A model generated the notes under the pieces. The model saw nothing but the letters and a program-made list of their open reading frames with translations, was not told where the DNA came from and searched no databases. Shown piece by piece: positions 29,683 through 38,393 of a DNA stretch of 64,000 bases. The stretch's first letter is position 1, and each line of letters starts with the position of its first letter. A program made the translations under genes and the position numbers. The DNA lies in assembly GCF_030818935.1 (NCBI RefSeq), contig NZ_JAUTBD010000001.1:1426001-1490000 (forward strand), written 5' to 3'. Source of the stretch: Microbacterium sp. SORGH_AS_1204. Lineage in GTDB: Bacteria; Actinomycetota; Actinomycetes; Actinomycetales; Microbacteriaceae.

Positions 29683-30612
29683 GTGATCACCGCCACGCGC
29701 CCCGCCTACCGCCCGTACGTCGCGACGGTGAAGGCCGCGCAGCGGCTGTCGCCGCACTTCGTGCGCGTGACCTTCACGTGCCCCGACTTCGACGTCTTCG
29801 GCACCGATCGCCGTGATCAGCGCGTCAAGCTCGTGCTGCCCGGGGCCGATGGGCGCGTCTGCGACATCGGGCAGGACGATCCGGATGCCATCGCGAACGG
29901 CGAGTGGTACACCCGGTGGCGCGATCTGCCCGATGAGGAGCGGATGCCGTTCCGCACCTACACCGTGCGACGCATCGATCCCGATGCGCTCGAGCTCGAC
30001 ATCGACTTCGTCGTGCACCACGACGCGGGTCCGGCGGGGTCATGGGCGGAGGCGGCGACGGTCGGCGACCAGCTCGTCGTGGTGGGCCCCGACGCCCGCA
30101 GCCCGGAGTCGGCGCAGGGCATCGACTTCCACCCCGGCACGGCGCGTCGCATCCTGCTCGCCGGCGACGAGACCGCGGCTCCGGCGATCTGCGCCGTGCT
30201 CGAGGGGCTGGAGCCCGGCCTCGACGTCGACGCGTTCATCGAGGTGCCGACCATCGACGACGCCCTGACGGTGCGCTGCGGCGACGCGCGCGTGCACTGG
30301 TTGGCGCGCAGCGACCGCCCCCACGGGGAGGCCCTGATCGAGGCCATCGAGGGGTGGACGACGGCATCCTCCGACGTGCTGGCGCGCGCGGCGGCGCCGC
30401 GTCCGCAGGTTCTCGAAGACATCGACCTCGAGGTCGAGCTGCTGTGGGACAGCCCCGACGACGCCGAGGGTGAGTTCTACGCGTGGATCGCGGGGGAGTC
30501 CTCGACCGTCAAGCTGCTGCGTCGCATGCTGGTGTCGGGGTGCGGCGTCGACCGCGGCCGCGTGGCCTTCATGGGGTACTGGCGCGCGGGTCAGGTCGAA
30601 CGGACGGCCTGA
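29683..30612 (+). CDS. siderophore-interacting protein (FAD/NAD(P)H ferric-siderophore reductase)
   Basis: 309-residue cytosolic flavoprotein of the ViuB/SIP family that reduces imported ferric siderophores to release iron. The FAD-binding barrel carries FRTYTVRR, followed by the AGSWAE-type phosphate loop (DAGPAGSWAEAA), an NAD(P) domain with LLAGDETAAPAI, and the C-terminal YAWIAGESSTVKLLRRML and MGYWRAG motifs. GTG 29683 lies 6 nt after the -10 in an iron box, so it is probably leaderless and iron-repressed. It converges on the FecBCDE importer whose substrate it would process. Confidence 0.92.
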   Translation: MITATRPAYRPYVATVKAAQRLSPHFVRVTFTCPDFDVFGTDRRDQRVKLVLPGADGRVCDIGQDDPDAIANGEWYTRWRDLPDEERMPFRTYTVRRIDPDALELDIDFVVHHDAGPAGSWAEAATVGDQLVVVGPDARSPESAQGIDFHPGTARRILLAGDETAAPAICAVLEGLEPGLDVDAFIEVPTIDDALTVRCGDARVHWLARSDRPHGEALIEAIEGWTTASSDVLARAAAPRPQVLEDIDLEVELLWDSPDDAEGEFYAWIAGESSTVKLLRRMLVSGCGVDRGRVAFMGYWRAGQVERTA

Positions 30613-30633
30613 CACCGGCACCCTGCCCTGGAT

Positions 30634-30669
30634 GACGACAAGCCCCGGCCGCGGCCGGCGCTTGTCGTC
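30634..30669. terminator. bidirectional terminator between iron genes
   Basis: GACGACAAGC (30634-30643) pairs with GCTTGTCGTC (30660-30669) around a GC-rich self-complementary core. It sits between the convergent reductase and ATPase genes. Confidence 0.75.
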
Positions 30670-30747
30670 GTTACTCGAGCGTGTCAGCGGGTGTGCGCCT
30701 GCGCGGTGGCGCTGCGCGTGCGCGGCCGTCTGCACCTCCCGGGCGGG

Positions 30748-31584
30748 CTATACGTGCGAGACCGTCTCCGCCTGCTCGGGCTCGGTGACGGTGTGGTGGC
30801 GGCCGATGGGGATGACCATGGGACGCCCGGTCAGCGGATCCGGTACCACGCGGCTGTCGAGGCCGAAGACGCTTCGCACCGTCTCTTCGGTGAGGACCTC
30901 GGCGGGGTCCCCCGCGGCGATCACCTGACCCTGCGCCATGGCGACGAGGTGGTCGGCGTAGCGCGCGGCGAGGTTCAGGTCGTGCAGCACCATGGCGACC
31001 GTCGTGCCCCGCTCGCGATTGAGGTCGGTCAGCAGGTCGAGCACGTCGATCTGGTGGCTGATGTCGAGGAACGTGGTGGGCTCGTCGAGCAGCAGCACGT
31101 CGGTCTCCTGCGCCAGAGCCATGGCGATCCACACGCGTTGGCGCTGCCCACCGCTCAGCTCGTCGACCGGACGATCGGCCAGGTGCGTGACGTCGGTCGC
31201 CTCGAGGGCTCGGGCGACGGCGGTGTCATCGGCGCTCGTCCACCGCGACAGGGCGCCCTGGTGGGGGTGTCGGCCACGGCTGACGAGGTCGGAGACGGCG
31301 ATGCCGTCGGGGGCGATCGGCGACTGCGGCAGCAGGCCGAGCACGCGTGCGACCTGCTTGGTCGGGAGTCGGTGGATGGCCTTGCCGTCGAGGAGCACCT
31401 GACCGGACGACGGGGTGAGCAGCCGCGCCATCGCCTTGAGCAGCGTCGACTTGCCGCACGCGTTGGCGCCGACGATCGTGGTCACCCGGCCGGCGGGGAT
31501 TCGAAGGTCGAGGGAATCGACGATGGTCCGGTCGCCGTAGCCGAGGGTGACGCCCTCGGCCGCCAGGGAGCGCTCGATGGTCAT
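30748..31584 (-). CDS. iron-siderophore ABC transporter ATP-binding protein
   Basis: FecE/FepC-type ATPase that powers siderophore import. 278 residues: Walker A VGANACGKSTL (glycine replaced by Cys at one non-critical position), Q-loop LLPQSP, ABC signature ELSGGQRQRV, Walker B VLLLDEPTTFLD and H-loop VLHDLN. The ATG 31584 overlaps the permease stop as ATGA. Fourth gene of the FecB-C-D-E-like operon. Confidence 0.93.
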   Translation of the reverse strand: MTIERSLAAEGVTLGYGDRTIVDSLDLRIPAGRVTTIVGANACGKSTLLKAMARLLTPSSGQVLLDGKAIHRLPTKQVARVLGLLPQSPIAPDGIAVSDLVSRGRHPHQGALSRWTSADDTAVARALEATDVTHLADRPVDELSGGQRQRVWIAMALAQETDVLLLDEPTTFLDISHQIDVLDLLTDLNRERGTTVAMVLHDLNLAARYADHLVAMAQGQVIAAGDPAEVLTEETVRSVFGLDSRVVPDPLTGRPMVIPIGRHHTVTEPEQAETVSHV

Positions 31585-32642
31585 AGCGTGGTACCTCCGG
31601 ATCGACTGCTTCGAACGAGCAGGTAGATGAGATAAGGGGCGCCCAGCACGCCCGTGATGACGCCCACCGGCAGTCGCGTGCCGAAGGCGAACTGCGCGCA
31701 ATAGTCGGCCACGAGCACCAGGAGTGCCCCCACGAGGCCCGCCGGCAGCACGGGGGAGCCGACCGGGCCGAGCAGGCGCACGGCGATGGGGCCGGCGAGG
31801 AACGACACGAACGCGATGGGGCCGGCGGCGGCCGTGCCGAAGGCGAGCAGACCGACCGCCGCGACGATCAGCAGCACCCGACTGCGCTCGACGGGGAGGC
31901 CGACGGCCGCGGCCGTCTCGTCGCCCATGCGCAGGATTTCGAGACGGTGCGCGAGCACCAGGAGGACGGGTGCGAGCACGATCACGGCACCTGCCACGGG
32001 CAGCGCGCGGTCCCAGGTGGCGTCGTTGAGGTTGCCGGTGATCCAGCGCATGGCGGCGGGGAGGTCCCACTCGGCCGCGCGTGAGATGACGTACGAGACG
32101 ACGGCCTGGCACATGGCGGCGACGCCGATGCCCACGAGGATGAGGCGCGCCCCCGAGCCGCCCTTGCGGTAGGCGAGAAGGTAGATCGACAGGGCGACGG
32201 TGAGGGCGGCGGCCATGGCCATGACCGACACGGCGGTCTCGCCGACACCCAGCACGACGATGCCGATCACGGCGGCGGCGCTGGCGCCGGTGTTGATGCC
32301 GATGACGTCGGGGCTTGCGAGGGCATTGCGGAGCATCGACTGGAACACGACTCCGCCCATGCCGAAGCACAGGCCCGTCAGCAGGCCCGTGACGGCGCGC
32401 GGCAGGCGCAGCTCGCCGACGGTGAAGGACGCACCGGGCACACGCTGACCGATCAGTACGCCCCAGACCTCGGCGGGGGAGTATACGGTCTGGCCGAGCA
32501 TGAGCGAGAGGACGAAGGCGGTCACGACGGCCGCGGCCAGGATGCCGGTGACCACCGCCCACCGCGTGCGACGGCGGCGGCGCCCTGCCCGCACGAGGGT
32601 GGCGGCGTCGACCGCGGGCGTCGGGAGGAGGTCGGTGCTCAC
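31581..32642 (-). CDS. iron-siderophore ABC transporter permease (second)
   Basis: FecCD-family permease, 353 residues, about nine or ten transmembrane helices. Family motifs GLCFGMGGVVFQSMLRNALASPD, GINTGASAAAV, and the C-terminal VLGAPYLIYLL are present, with the ATPase-coupling loop LGLPVERSR-like segment AVGLPVERSR. GTG 32642 overlaps the upstream permease stop (GTGA); the long upstream frame extension is Arg-rich and discarded. Forms a heterodimer with the neighbouring permease. Confidence 0.92.
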   Translation of the reverse strand: MSTDLLPTPAVDAATLVRAGRRRRRTRWAVVTGILAAAVVTAFVLSLMLGQTVYSPAEVWGVLIGQRVPGASFTVGELRLPRAVTGLLTGLCFGMGGVVFQSMLRNALASPDVIGINTGASAAAVIGIVVLGVGETAVSVMAMAAALTVALSIYLLAYRKGGSGARLILVGIGVAAMCQAVVSYVISRAAEWDLPAAMRWITGNLNDATWDRALPVAGAVIVLAPVLLVLAHRLEILRMGDETAAAVGLPVERSRVLLIVAAVGLLAFGTAAAGPIAFVSFLAGPIAVRLLGPVGSPVLPAGLVGALLVLVADYCAQFAFGTRLPVGVITGVLGAPYLIYLLVRSSRSGGTTL

Positions 32643-33685
32643 AGGGCCCTCATCTTCTGGCGGCGCACGAGGGCGATGAAGAACGGCGCGCCGATCAGAG
32701 CGGTGACGATGCCGACCTCGATCTCTTCGGGACGCGCGATGACACGGCCCACGACGTCGGAGACCGTGAGCAGGATGGCGCCGCCGGCCGCGGACACGGG
32801 CAGGAGCCAGCGGTGATCGACCCCGACGATGAGCCGGCAGATGTGGGGGACGACGAGACCGACGAAACCGATGGGACCGGCGACGGCGGTGGCCGCGCCG
32901 CACAGGATGACGGCTCCCGCCGATGCGGTGAGGCGTGCGGTGCGCACGCGGGCGCCCAGGCCCGCGGCGAGTTCGTCGCCGAGGGCGAGGGTGTTCAAGG
33001 CGGAGGCGCTGAGCAGGCAGATCACGAAGCCCACGACGAGGAAGGGAAGCACCTGACCGATCGTGTCGGGGGTAGCGCCTCCGACACCGCCCACCTGCCA
33101 GAACCGGAAGACGCTCATCACGTTGATCCGGGGCAGCAGGATGGCGCTGATGAGCGAGCTGAAGGCGACCGCGGTGACCGCGCCCGCCAGCGCGAGCCGC
33201 AGAGGGGTCGGGCCCCCGCGGCCGAGGGAACCGATCGCGTAGACGAAGACGGCTGCGGCGCCCGCACCGATCATGCCGGTCCAGATGTAGCCCGAAGCGG
33301 AGCTGAGGCCGAAGAACGCGATACCGGTGACGATCGCGAGCGACGCGCCGCCGTTGATGCCGAGGATCTGCGGGTCGGCGAGCGGATTGCGGGTGGCTCC
33401 CTGCAGCACGGCCCCGGCGACCGCGAGGGCGGCACCGACGAGCATGGCCAGGATCGTGCGAGGGACGCGCTTGCCGACCGCGGCCGCCGACGCGGTATCG
33501 GTCGACCCGGTCAGGCCCGCCCAGATGTCGGCGAACGCGACGTCGCGCGCGCCGAAGGTGACCGAGAGCACTCCGGCGACGAGAAGGGCCGCCACGAGCA
33601 CGACGAGCCAGAGCACGCGTCGCCGCCCCCGGGCACGCGAGCGCGTGACGCCGGGGGCGGTCGAGGCCGGAGCGAGAACGGTCAT
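32639..33685 (-). CDS. iron-siderophore ABC transporter permease (first)
   Basis: FecCD-family permease, 348 residues with nine to ten membrane helices. Typical motifs are RVPRTILAMLVGAALAVAG, LQGATRNPLADPQILGINGG, and AGPIGFVGLVVPHICRL before the C-terminal IVTALIGAPFFIALV. The ATG 33685 follows the binding-protein gene by 25 nt. With the second permease it forms the membrane channel. Confidence 0.93.
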   Translation of the reverse strand: MTVLAPASTAPGVTRSRARGRRRVLWLVVLVAALLVAGVLSVTFGARDVAFADIWAGLTGSTDTASAAAVGKRVPRTILAMLVGAALAVAGAVLQGATRNPLADPQILGINGGASLAIVTGIAFFGLSSASGYIWTGMIGAGAAAVFVYAIGSLGRGGPTPLRLALAGAVTAVAFSSLISAILLPRINVMSVFRFWQVGGVGGATPDTIGQVLPFLVVGFVICLLSASALNTLALGDELAAGLGARVRTARLTASAGAVILCGAATAVAGPIGFVGLVVPHICRLIVGVDHRWLLPVSAAGGAILLTVSDVVGRVIARPEEIEVGIVTALIGAPFFIALVRRQKMRAL

Positions 33686-33710
33686 CGCGCCGAGGAGTGC
33701 CGCTGCGGCA

Positions 33711-34748
33711 TCAGGAGCCGGCCTTCTCCGAGGCGGCGCCCACGAGGTCGATGTACTCGTCGCCGTAGGACGTGCCGATCGACAGCGGGCTGGGGTTGGC
33801 CGCCGCGGCGATGGTGGTGTCGTCGGTCAGAGTGGCGAAGGCCCCGGACTTGATGGCCGGGATGCGCGACCACAGCGGGTCGGCCTGCAGCTGAGCGAGC
33901 AGCTCGGGTGTGCCGTAGCCGACGATGACGTCGACATCGGAGAAGGTCTCGATGTTCTCGGTGCTCTGCGTGAACCAGAAGGTCGCGGCATCCTTGCTGG
34001 ACTCCTCGACGGCCGACGACGGGGTGAGCCCGAGCTCGGTGAGGTACGCGGCGCGCGGGTCGAGCGTCGAATAGTAGCCCAGCGTGCTGAGGTCGGTCGG
34101 GTCGAGGTAGGTGAAGAGCGTCTTCTTGCCCGCAAGGGCGGGGTAGTTCGCGGACGCGTCGGTGACGTGCTTCTCGAGGTCGGCGATGAGCTCCTCCGCC
34201 TGCTCCTCGCGGCCGAGGGCCTTGGCATCCGTCAGGGTCATCTCCTGCCACGAGGTGCCCCAGGCGACCTCGGGGAACGCCACGACGGGGGCGATCTTGC
34301 TGAGGGTGTCGTACTGCTCCTGCGTCATGCCGGAGTAGGCGCCGAGAATGACGTCGGGCTGAGCGTCGGCGATGGCCTCGTAGTCGAAGCCGTCGGTCTC
34401 ATCCATGAGGGTCGGGGTCTCGGCGCCGAGCTCGTCGAGCTTGTCCTTGACCCAGGGGAGCAGGCCGTCGCCGTCTTCATCGCCCCACGTGACCTTCGGC
34501 ATGGCGACCGGTACGACGCCGAGGGCGAGGGCGGCCTCCTGGTTGCCCCAGCTGACGGTGACGACGCGCTCGGGCTGGGCCTCGATCGTCGTCTCGCCGA
34601 AGGCGTGGTCGATCGTCACCGGGAAGGAGCCGCCGGCGGACTCGGTCGAGCCCTCCTCGGCGCCCGGTGCGGCGGAGGTGCCAGCGCAGCCGGTGAGGAC
34701 GAGGGCGGAACCGGCGGCGAGGGCCACCAGAGCGCGGAATCGGGACAC
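33711..34748 (-). CDS. iron-siderophore ABC transporter substrate-binding lipoprotein
   Basis: FecB/FepB-type binding protein (345 residues) anchored outside the membrane. Signal peptide with lipobox LTGC (Cys about residue 21), Ser/Gly/Glu-rich linker, then the two-lobed class III fold: VTIDHAFGETTIEAQPERVV, the central DVIVGYGTPELLA, and YIDLVGAA at the end. GTG 34748 has GGAGG 6 nt upstream. A DtxR-like box lies just upstream, so the whole four-gene operon should be iron-repressed. Confidence 0.93.
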   Translation of the reverse strand: MSRFRALVALAAGSALVLTGCAGTSAAPGAEEGSTESAGGSFPVTIDHAFGETTIEAQPERVVTVSWGNQEAALALGVVPVAMPKVTWGDEDGDGLLPWVKDKLDELGAETPTLMDETDGFDYEAIADAQPDVILGAYSGMTQEQYDTLSKIAPVVAFPEVAWGTSWQEMTLTDAKALGREEQAEELIADLEKHVTDASANYPALAGKKTLFTYLDPTDLSTLGYYSTLDPRAAYLTELGLTPSSAVEESSKDAATFWFTQSTENIETFSDVDVIVGYGTPELLAQLQADPLWSRIPAIKSGAFATLTDDTTIAAAANPSPLSIGTSYGDEYIDLVGAASEKAGS

Positions 34749-34765
34749 GAAGAGCCTCCTGCGTG

Positions 34766-34784
34766 TTAGGTAAGGATAGGCTTA
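34766..34784 (-). promoter_or_regulatory. DtxR/IdeR-like iron box of the siderophore importer
   Basis: The 19-bp TTAGGTAAGGATAGGCTTA matches the iron-box consensus well and covers a minus-strand TATCCT -10 (34773-34778). Further half-sites (TTTAGG at 34786) extend it. It lies 18 nt before the binding-protein GTG. Confidence 0.65.
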
Positions 34785-34957
34785 GTTTAGGTCAGGCATC
34801 GGGTGAGAACGCAAACCCGGATGCTGATCGCCCGGGCGTTCGTCTCGACGCCGAGACAACGGCATCCGGGCTGTTCGGCGACCGTCGGAGGCGGCGGAGG
34901 GCCGGTGGAACGGGGTCTCGGCGACGAGGCTGTCGGCGGGCTCGCAGGGGCGCCTCT

Positions 34958-34963
34958 TATACT
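34958..34963 (+). promoter_or_regulatory. -10 element of ABC-F gene
   Basis: TATACT, near consensus, 54 nt before the GTG of the ABC-F ATPase gene. Confidence 0.45.
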
Positions 34964-35017
34964 GGGTGGCTGGCCTCTTCGGCCGGTTCCCCTTCCCCGA
35001 CTGAACGGACGTTCGCT

Positions 35018-36616
35018 GTGCTCGCCGTGCACGACCTCGAGATCCGCGTGGGCGCCCGCGTGCTCATGTCCGACGTGGCGTTCCGCGTCTCCGACGGCGA
35101 CAAGATCGGCCTCGTCGGACGCAACGGCGCGGGGAAAACCACGCTGACCAAGGTGCTCGCGGGCGATCTGCTGCCCTCGAACGGCAGCGTCGACCGGTCG
35201 GGCGAGCTCGGCTACCTGCCGCAGGACCCGCGCTCGGGAGATCCCGAGATGCTCGCGCGCACGCGCATCCTCGACGCCCGTGGGCTCGGTTCGCTCGCCC
35301 TGGGCATGCACGAGGCGTCGCTGGCGATGGCCGACGATGACGCCGCGGTGGCGGCGAAGGCGATGAAGAAGTACGCCCGGCTCACCGAGCAGTTCGAGGC
35401 GGCCGGTGGGTACGCGGCCGAGGCCGAGGCGGCATCCATCGCCCACAACCTCTCGCTGCCCGACCGCATCCTCGACCAGCCGCTCAAGACCCTCTCGGGT
35501 GGTCAGCGCCGACGCATCGAGCTCGCGCGCATCCTCTTCTCCGACGCGCAGACGATGATCCTCGACGAGCCGACCAACCACCTCGACGCCGACAGTGTCG
35601 TGTGGCTGCGCGAGTTCCTCAAGGGCTACAAGGGCGGGCTCATCGTCATCTCGCACGACGTCGAGCTGGTGGGAGAGACGGTCAACCGCGTCTTCTACCT
35701 CGATGCCAACCGCCAGGTCATCGACGTCTACAACATGAACTGGAAGAACTACCTGCGCCAGCGGGTGGCCGACGAGGAGCGCCGCAAGAAGGAGCGCGCC
35801 AACGTCGAGAAGAAGGCGACCGCGCTGCAGCTGCAGGCCGCGCGCTTCGGCGCCAAGGCGTCGAAGGCCGCCGCCGCGCACCAGATGGTCGCCCGTGCCG
35901 AGAAGATGCTCTCGGGCCTGGATGACGTCCGTCAGGACGAGCGGGTCGCCAAGCTCCGCTTCCCCAAGCCCGCGCCGTGCGGCAAGACCCCGCTCATGGC
36001 ATCCGGTCTGTCGAAGTCGTACGGGTCGCTGGAGATCTTCACCGACGTCGACCTCGCGATCGACCGCGGCTCGCGCGTCGTCATCCTGGGTCTGAACGGT
36101 GCGGGCAAGACGACGCTGCTGCGCATCCTCGCGGGCGTCGACAAGCCCGACACCGGGCAGCTCGAGCCCGGCCACGGCCTGAAGATCGGCTACTACGCGC
36201 AGGAGCACGAGAACCTCGACGTGCACCGCTCGGTGCTCGACAACATGATGTCGGCCGCGCCCCACATCACGGCGACCGAGGCGCGCAAGGTGCTGGGGTC
36301 GTTCCTCTTCGTCGGCGACGACGTGCTCAAACCCGCGGGCGTGCTCTCGGGCGGCGAGAAGACGCGCCTCTCGCTCGCGACGCTGGTGGTGTCGTCGGCC
36401 AACATGCTGCTGCTCGACGAGCCCACGAACAACCTCGACCCCGCCTCGCGCGAGGAGATCCTCGGTGCGCTCGCGCACTACGAGGGCGCGGTCGTGCTCG
36501 TCTCGCACGACGAGGGTGCCGTCGAGGCGCTGAACCCCGAGCGCGTGCTCATCCTCCCCGACGGGGTGGAAGACATCTGGGGCCGCGACTACGCGGATCT
36601 CATCACGCTGGCCTGA
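35018..36616 (+). CDS. ABC-F family ATPase
   Basis: Soluble ribosome-associated ATPase with two ABC domains and no membrane part, 532 residues. Domain 1: Walker A GRNGAGKTT, signature LSGGQRRR, Walker B MILDEPTNHLD. Inter-domain helix pair with a Lys/Arg/Ala-rich coiled segment (RRKKERANVEKKATALQLQA). Domain 2: GLNGAGKTT, LSGGEKTR, LLLDEPTNNLD. These proteins act as translation factors or give antibiotic resistance; the sequence alone does not tell which. GTG 35018 starts the domain-1 strand LAVHDLEIRVG; longer frames upstream lack support. Confidence 0.9.
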   Translation: MLAVHDLEIRVGARVLMSDVAFRVSDGDKIGLVGRNGAGKTTLTKVLAGDLLPSNGSVDRSGELGYLPQDPRSGDPEMLARTRILDARGLGSLALGMHEASLAMADDDAAVAAKAMKKYARLTEQFEAAGGYAAEAEAASIAHNLSLPDRILDQPLKTLSGGQRRRIELARILFSDAQTMILDEPTNHLDADSVVWLREFLKGYKGGLIVISHDVELVGETVNRVFYLDANRQVIDVYNMNWKNYLRQRVADEERRKKERANVEKKATALQLQAARFGAKASKAAAAHQMVARAEKMLSGLDDVRQDERVAKLRFPKPAPCGKTPLMASGLSKSYGSLEIFTDVDLAIDRGSRVVILGLNGAGKTTLLRILAGVDKPDTGQLEPGHGLKIGYYAQEHENLDVHRSVLDNMMSAAPHITATEARKVLGSFLFVGDDVLKPAGVLSGGEKTRLSLATLVVSSANMLLLDEPTNNLDPASREEILGALAHYEGAVVLVSHDEGAVEALNPERVLILPDGVEDIWGRDYADLITLA

Positions 36617-36667
36617 GCGCAGGGCCCGGACCGAGCGCAGCCGAGACCGAGATCTCGCTCTGCCCTT

Positions 36668-36693
36668 GCGGATGCCGGAGTCCTGGCATCCGC
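36668..36693. terminator. bidirectional hairpin between ABC-F and SURF1 genes
   Basis: GCGGATGCC (36668-36676), 8-nt loop, GGCATCCGC (36685-36693), between convergent genes. Stem is built around the GGATGCC word. Confidence 0.65.
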
Positions 36694-36698
36694 GAGAC

Positions 36699-37646
36699 TC
36701 AGCGGGCGTCGAGCAGCGCGTCCTCGTCGTCGGCGTCGTGGTCGCGCGGGCGTTTGCGCGACCGGTGCAGGGCGACCGGGTCGACCCGTCGGCGCTCGGT
36801 CGGCGCCTTCTCGCGAGCCGGGGCCGGGAGCTCCTCATCGTCGTCGTCGTCGCCTTCGCGGCGCAGACGGCGCTCGTTCACGATGACGTAGCCGATGAAG
36901 GCGAAGCCCATCACGGCGAACAGGATCCATTGGATCGCGTACGACAGGTACGGGCCCGGGTCGTCGCTGGGGGGATCGACGGGTTGGGGCGCCGTCGCGG
37001 GCGCGGGCGACTCGGACACGAGCAGACCGTAGGCGCCGGGCTCGATCGGGCCGGTCTGCTCGGCGACGAGCCCGAGGTTGATCGTGGGGACCTGTCCCGC
37101 CTCGGCGGAGCGGCCCGAGGTCGGCGCGGCCTCTTCGGGACGAAGGCGCACCTCGACCGTCACGTCGCCCGGCGGAGGCGCGGGGATCTCGTCGGGCAGG
37201 GACTGCCGGTCGCCGGGGGCGAGCCATCCGCGGTCGACGAGGAACGTGCGCCCGTCGATCAGTTGGAAGGGCACGAGCTGCTCGTAGGCGGCCGATCCTC
37301 CGTGCGCGCGGTTGCGCACGAGCAGTTGGTCCTCCGGCAGGTAGCGGCCCTCGAGGCGCACCGGGCGCCATTCGTCGGTCGGGTCGAGCGTCGCCCCGGG
37401 GGTGAGCAGCGTCTCCAGCGGCACCGCGGGCTGGTCGTAGTTGTTCGCGACGAGCTCGAGCTGCTCGGTGCGTTCGGCGTTGCGCGAGAACTGCCAGTGC
37501 GAGAGGAACGCGCAGGCGACCGCGAAGAGGATCGCGACGCCGATGTACATCGCCCAGCGCGCGGCGGCGGGGGTTTCGCGCACGCTCACGGGCGGTCTGG
37601 CGTCGACGCGCGCTCCGCGATCGCTCACGTCGTCTGTCTTCGCCAC
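36699..37646 (-). CDS. SURF1-family cytochrome oxidase assembly protein
   Basis: Membrane protein that helps assemble haem A into aa3 oxidase. 315 residues: N-terminal helix (about 32-50), periplasmic SURF1 domain with RPVRLEGRYLPEDQ, VPFQLIDGRTFLVDRGWL and the C-terminal helix YAIQWILFAVMGFAFIGYVI, then an acidic/basic cytosolic tail. GTG 37646 has a TACCCT hexamer 7 nt upstream, so it may be leaderless. It complements ctaA/ctaB elsewhere in the window. Confidence 0.9.
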   Translation of the reverse strand: MAKTDDVSDRGARVDARPPVSVRETPAAARWAMYIGVAILFAVACAFLSHWQFSRNAERTEQLELVANNYDQPAVPLETLLTPGATLDPTDEWRPVRLEGRYLPEDQLLVRNRAHGGSAAYEQLVPFQLIDGRTFLVDRGWLAPGDRQSLPDEIPAPPPGDVTVEVRLRPEEAAPTSGRSAEAGQVPTINLGLVAEQTGPIEPGAYGLLVSESPAPATAPQPVDPPSDDPGPYLSYAIQWILFAVMGFAFIGYVIVNERRLRREGDDDDDEELPAPAREKAPTERRRVDPVALHRSRKRPRDHDADDEDALLDAR

Positions 37647-37653
37647 ATCTCCC

Positions 37654-37659
37654 AGGGTA
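37654..37659 (-). promoter_or_regulatory. -10 element, probably leaderless SURF1 transcript
   Basis: TACCCT (minus strand) 7 nt before GTG 37646. GGGAG lies between but only 2 nt from the start codon. Confidence 0.35.
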
Positions 37660-37682
37660 CGTCGCTCAGGCCGCGGGCGCGC

Positions 37683-37889
37683 TCACGCCGGATCGGCCGC
37701 GAGGGAGCCGACCTCGACGGGGAAGTCGCGCGCCGTCAAGAACTCGCGGAGGTACACGACGTGCTCATCGCAGGCGACCCACGTCTTGCGTCGGTCGACG
37801 GCGTGGATACGAGGATTGCGCCACCGCAGGGCCCAGACGGCCTGGTCACGGCATCCCGCTCGTGAGCACTCGGTCTGTTCGGGGGTCAC
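37683..37889 (-). CDS. small Cys/His-containing hypothetical protein
   Basis: 68 residues, beginning TPEQTECSRAGCRDQAVW. Cysteines 8 and 13 and the later CDEH motif suggest a bound zinc ion; the middle is basic and aromatic (WRNPRIHAVDRRKTW). I recall similar small proteins beside DUF3099 genes in Micrococcales but know no function. GTG 37889 overlaps the DUF3099 stop as GTGA, so the two are translated together. Confidence 0.72.
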   Translation of the reverse strand: MTPEQTECSRAGCRDQAVWALRWRNPRIHAVDRRKTWVACDEHVVYLREFLTARDFPVEVGSLAADPA

Positions 37890-38254
37890 GCGTCGTTCTC
37901 GCGCGGCGGATCGATGCGGGGTGTCTCGGCGATGCGGATGACGACGGGGGCATCGGATGCCGTCGGCGCGGTCGGTGCGGCACGCGGCGCCTCGATGGCG
38001 CGTTCGGGGTCGATCCGCGTGGTCTCAGCGGCATCTTGGCCCACGTTGGCGACGATGACGGCGATGTACGGGAGGAAGATCGCGCCCGCGGCGAAGACGA
38101 AGGTGTACCAGCCGTAGGGCGTGACGACGGCCATCGCGATGAAGCATGCGATGCGGATCCCCATCATCAGCATGTACTTCGCGAAACGACCATCGGCGTC
38201 CTCCCGGGGAGCCGTGGGGAGCGACGTCGCAGACTGGGCGCGGTTTGTCTTCAC
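37886..38254 (-). CDS. DUF3099 membrane protein
   Basis: 122 residues with two transmembrane helices (about 27-45, MMGIRIACFIAMAVVTPYGW, and 49-70, TFVFAAGAIFLPYIAVIVAN), matching the DUF3099 pattern, and a Pro/Ala/Thr-rich acidic C-terminal tail. GTG 38254; a TACCCT hexamer lies 9 nt upstream and there is no Shine-Dalgarno. Its stop overlaps the small zinc-type gene. Function unknown. Confidence 0.8.
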   Translation of the reverse strand: MKTNRAQSATSLPTAPREDADGRFAKYMLMMGIRIACFIAMAVVTPYGWYTFVFAAGAIFLPYIAVIVANVGQDAAETTRIDPERAIEAPRAAPTAPTASDAPVVIRIAETPRIDPPRENDA

Positions 38255-38341
38255 AGTGGTCTCAGGGTACGCCCGTCTCGGCGGGGTGCGGCGCGTTCGG
38301 GCGGCCGTCTTCTCGACGTCATGACAAGCCGTCCGAGAACA

Positions 38342-38381
38342 GCGATGCGGGTGCCGCCCACACAGGCGGCACCCGCATCGC
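38342..38381 (-). terminator. terminator of the DUF4190 gene
   Basis: 17-bp perfect stem (GCGATGCGGGTGCCGCC with its complement) and a 6-nt loop, 12 nt beyond the stop of the minus-strand gene. Confidence 0.8.
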
Positions 38382-38393
38382 GGCGTCGTGGTG

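Noticed and set aside
30748-31584. Cys in the Walker A loop (GANACGKST) as a sign of an inactive ATPase
   Set aside because: The GKS/T lysine and all other motifs are intact; siderophore ATPases often have substitutions at this position.
34787-36838. 683-codon minus-strand frame opposite the ABC-F gene
   Set aside because: Antisense shadow; the plus strand holds an ABC-F protein with all catalytic motifs.
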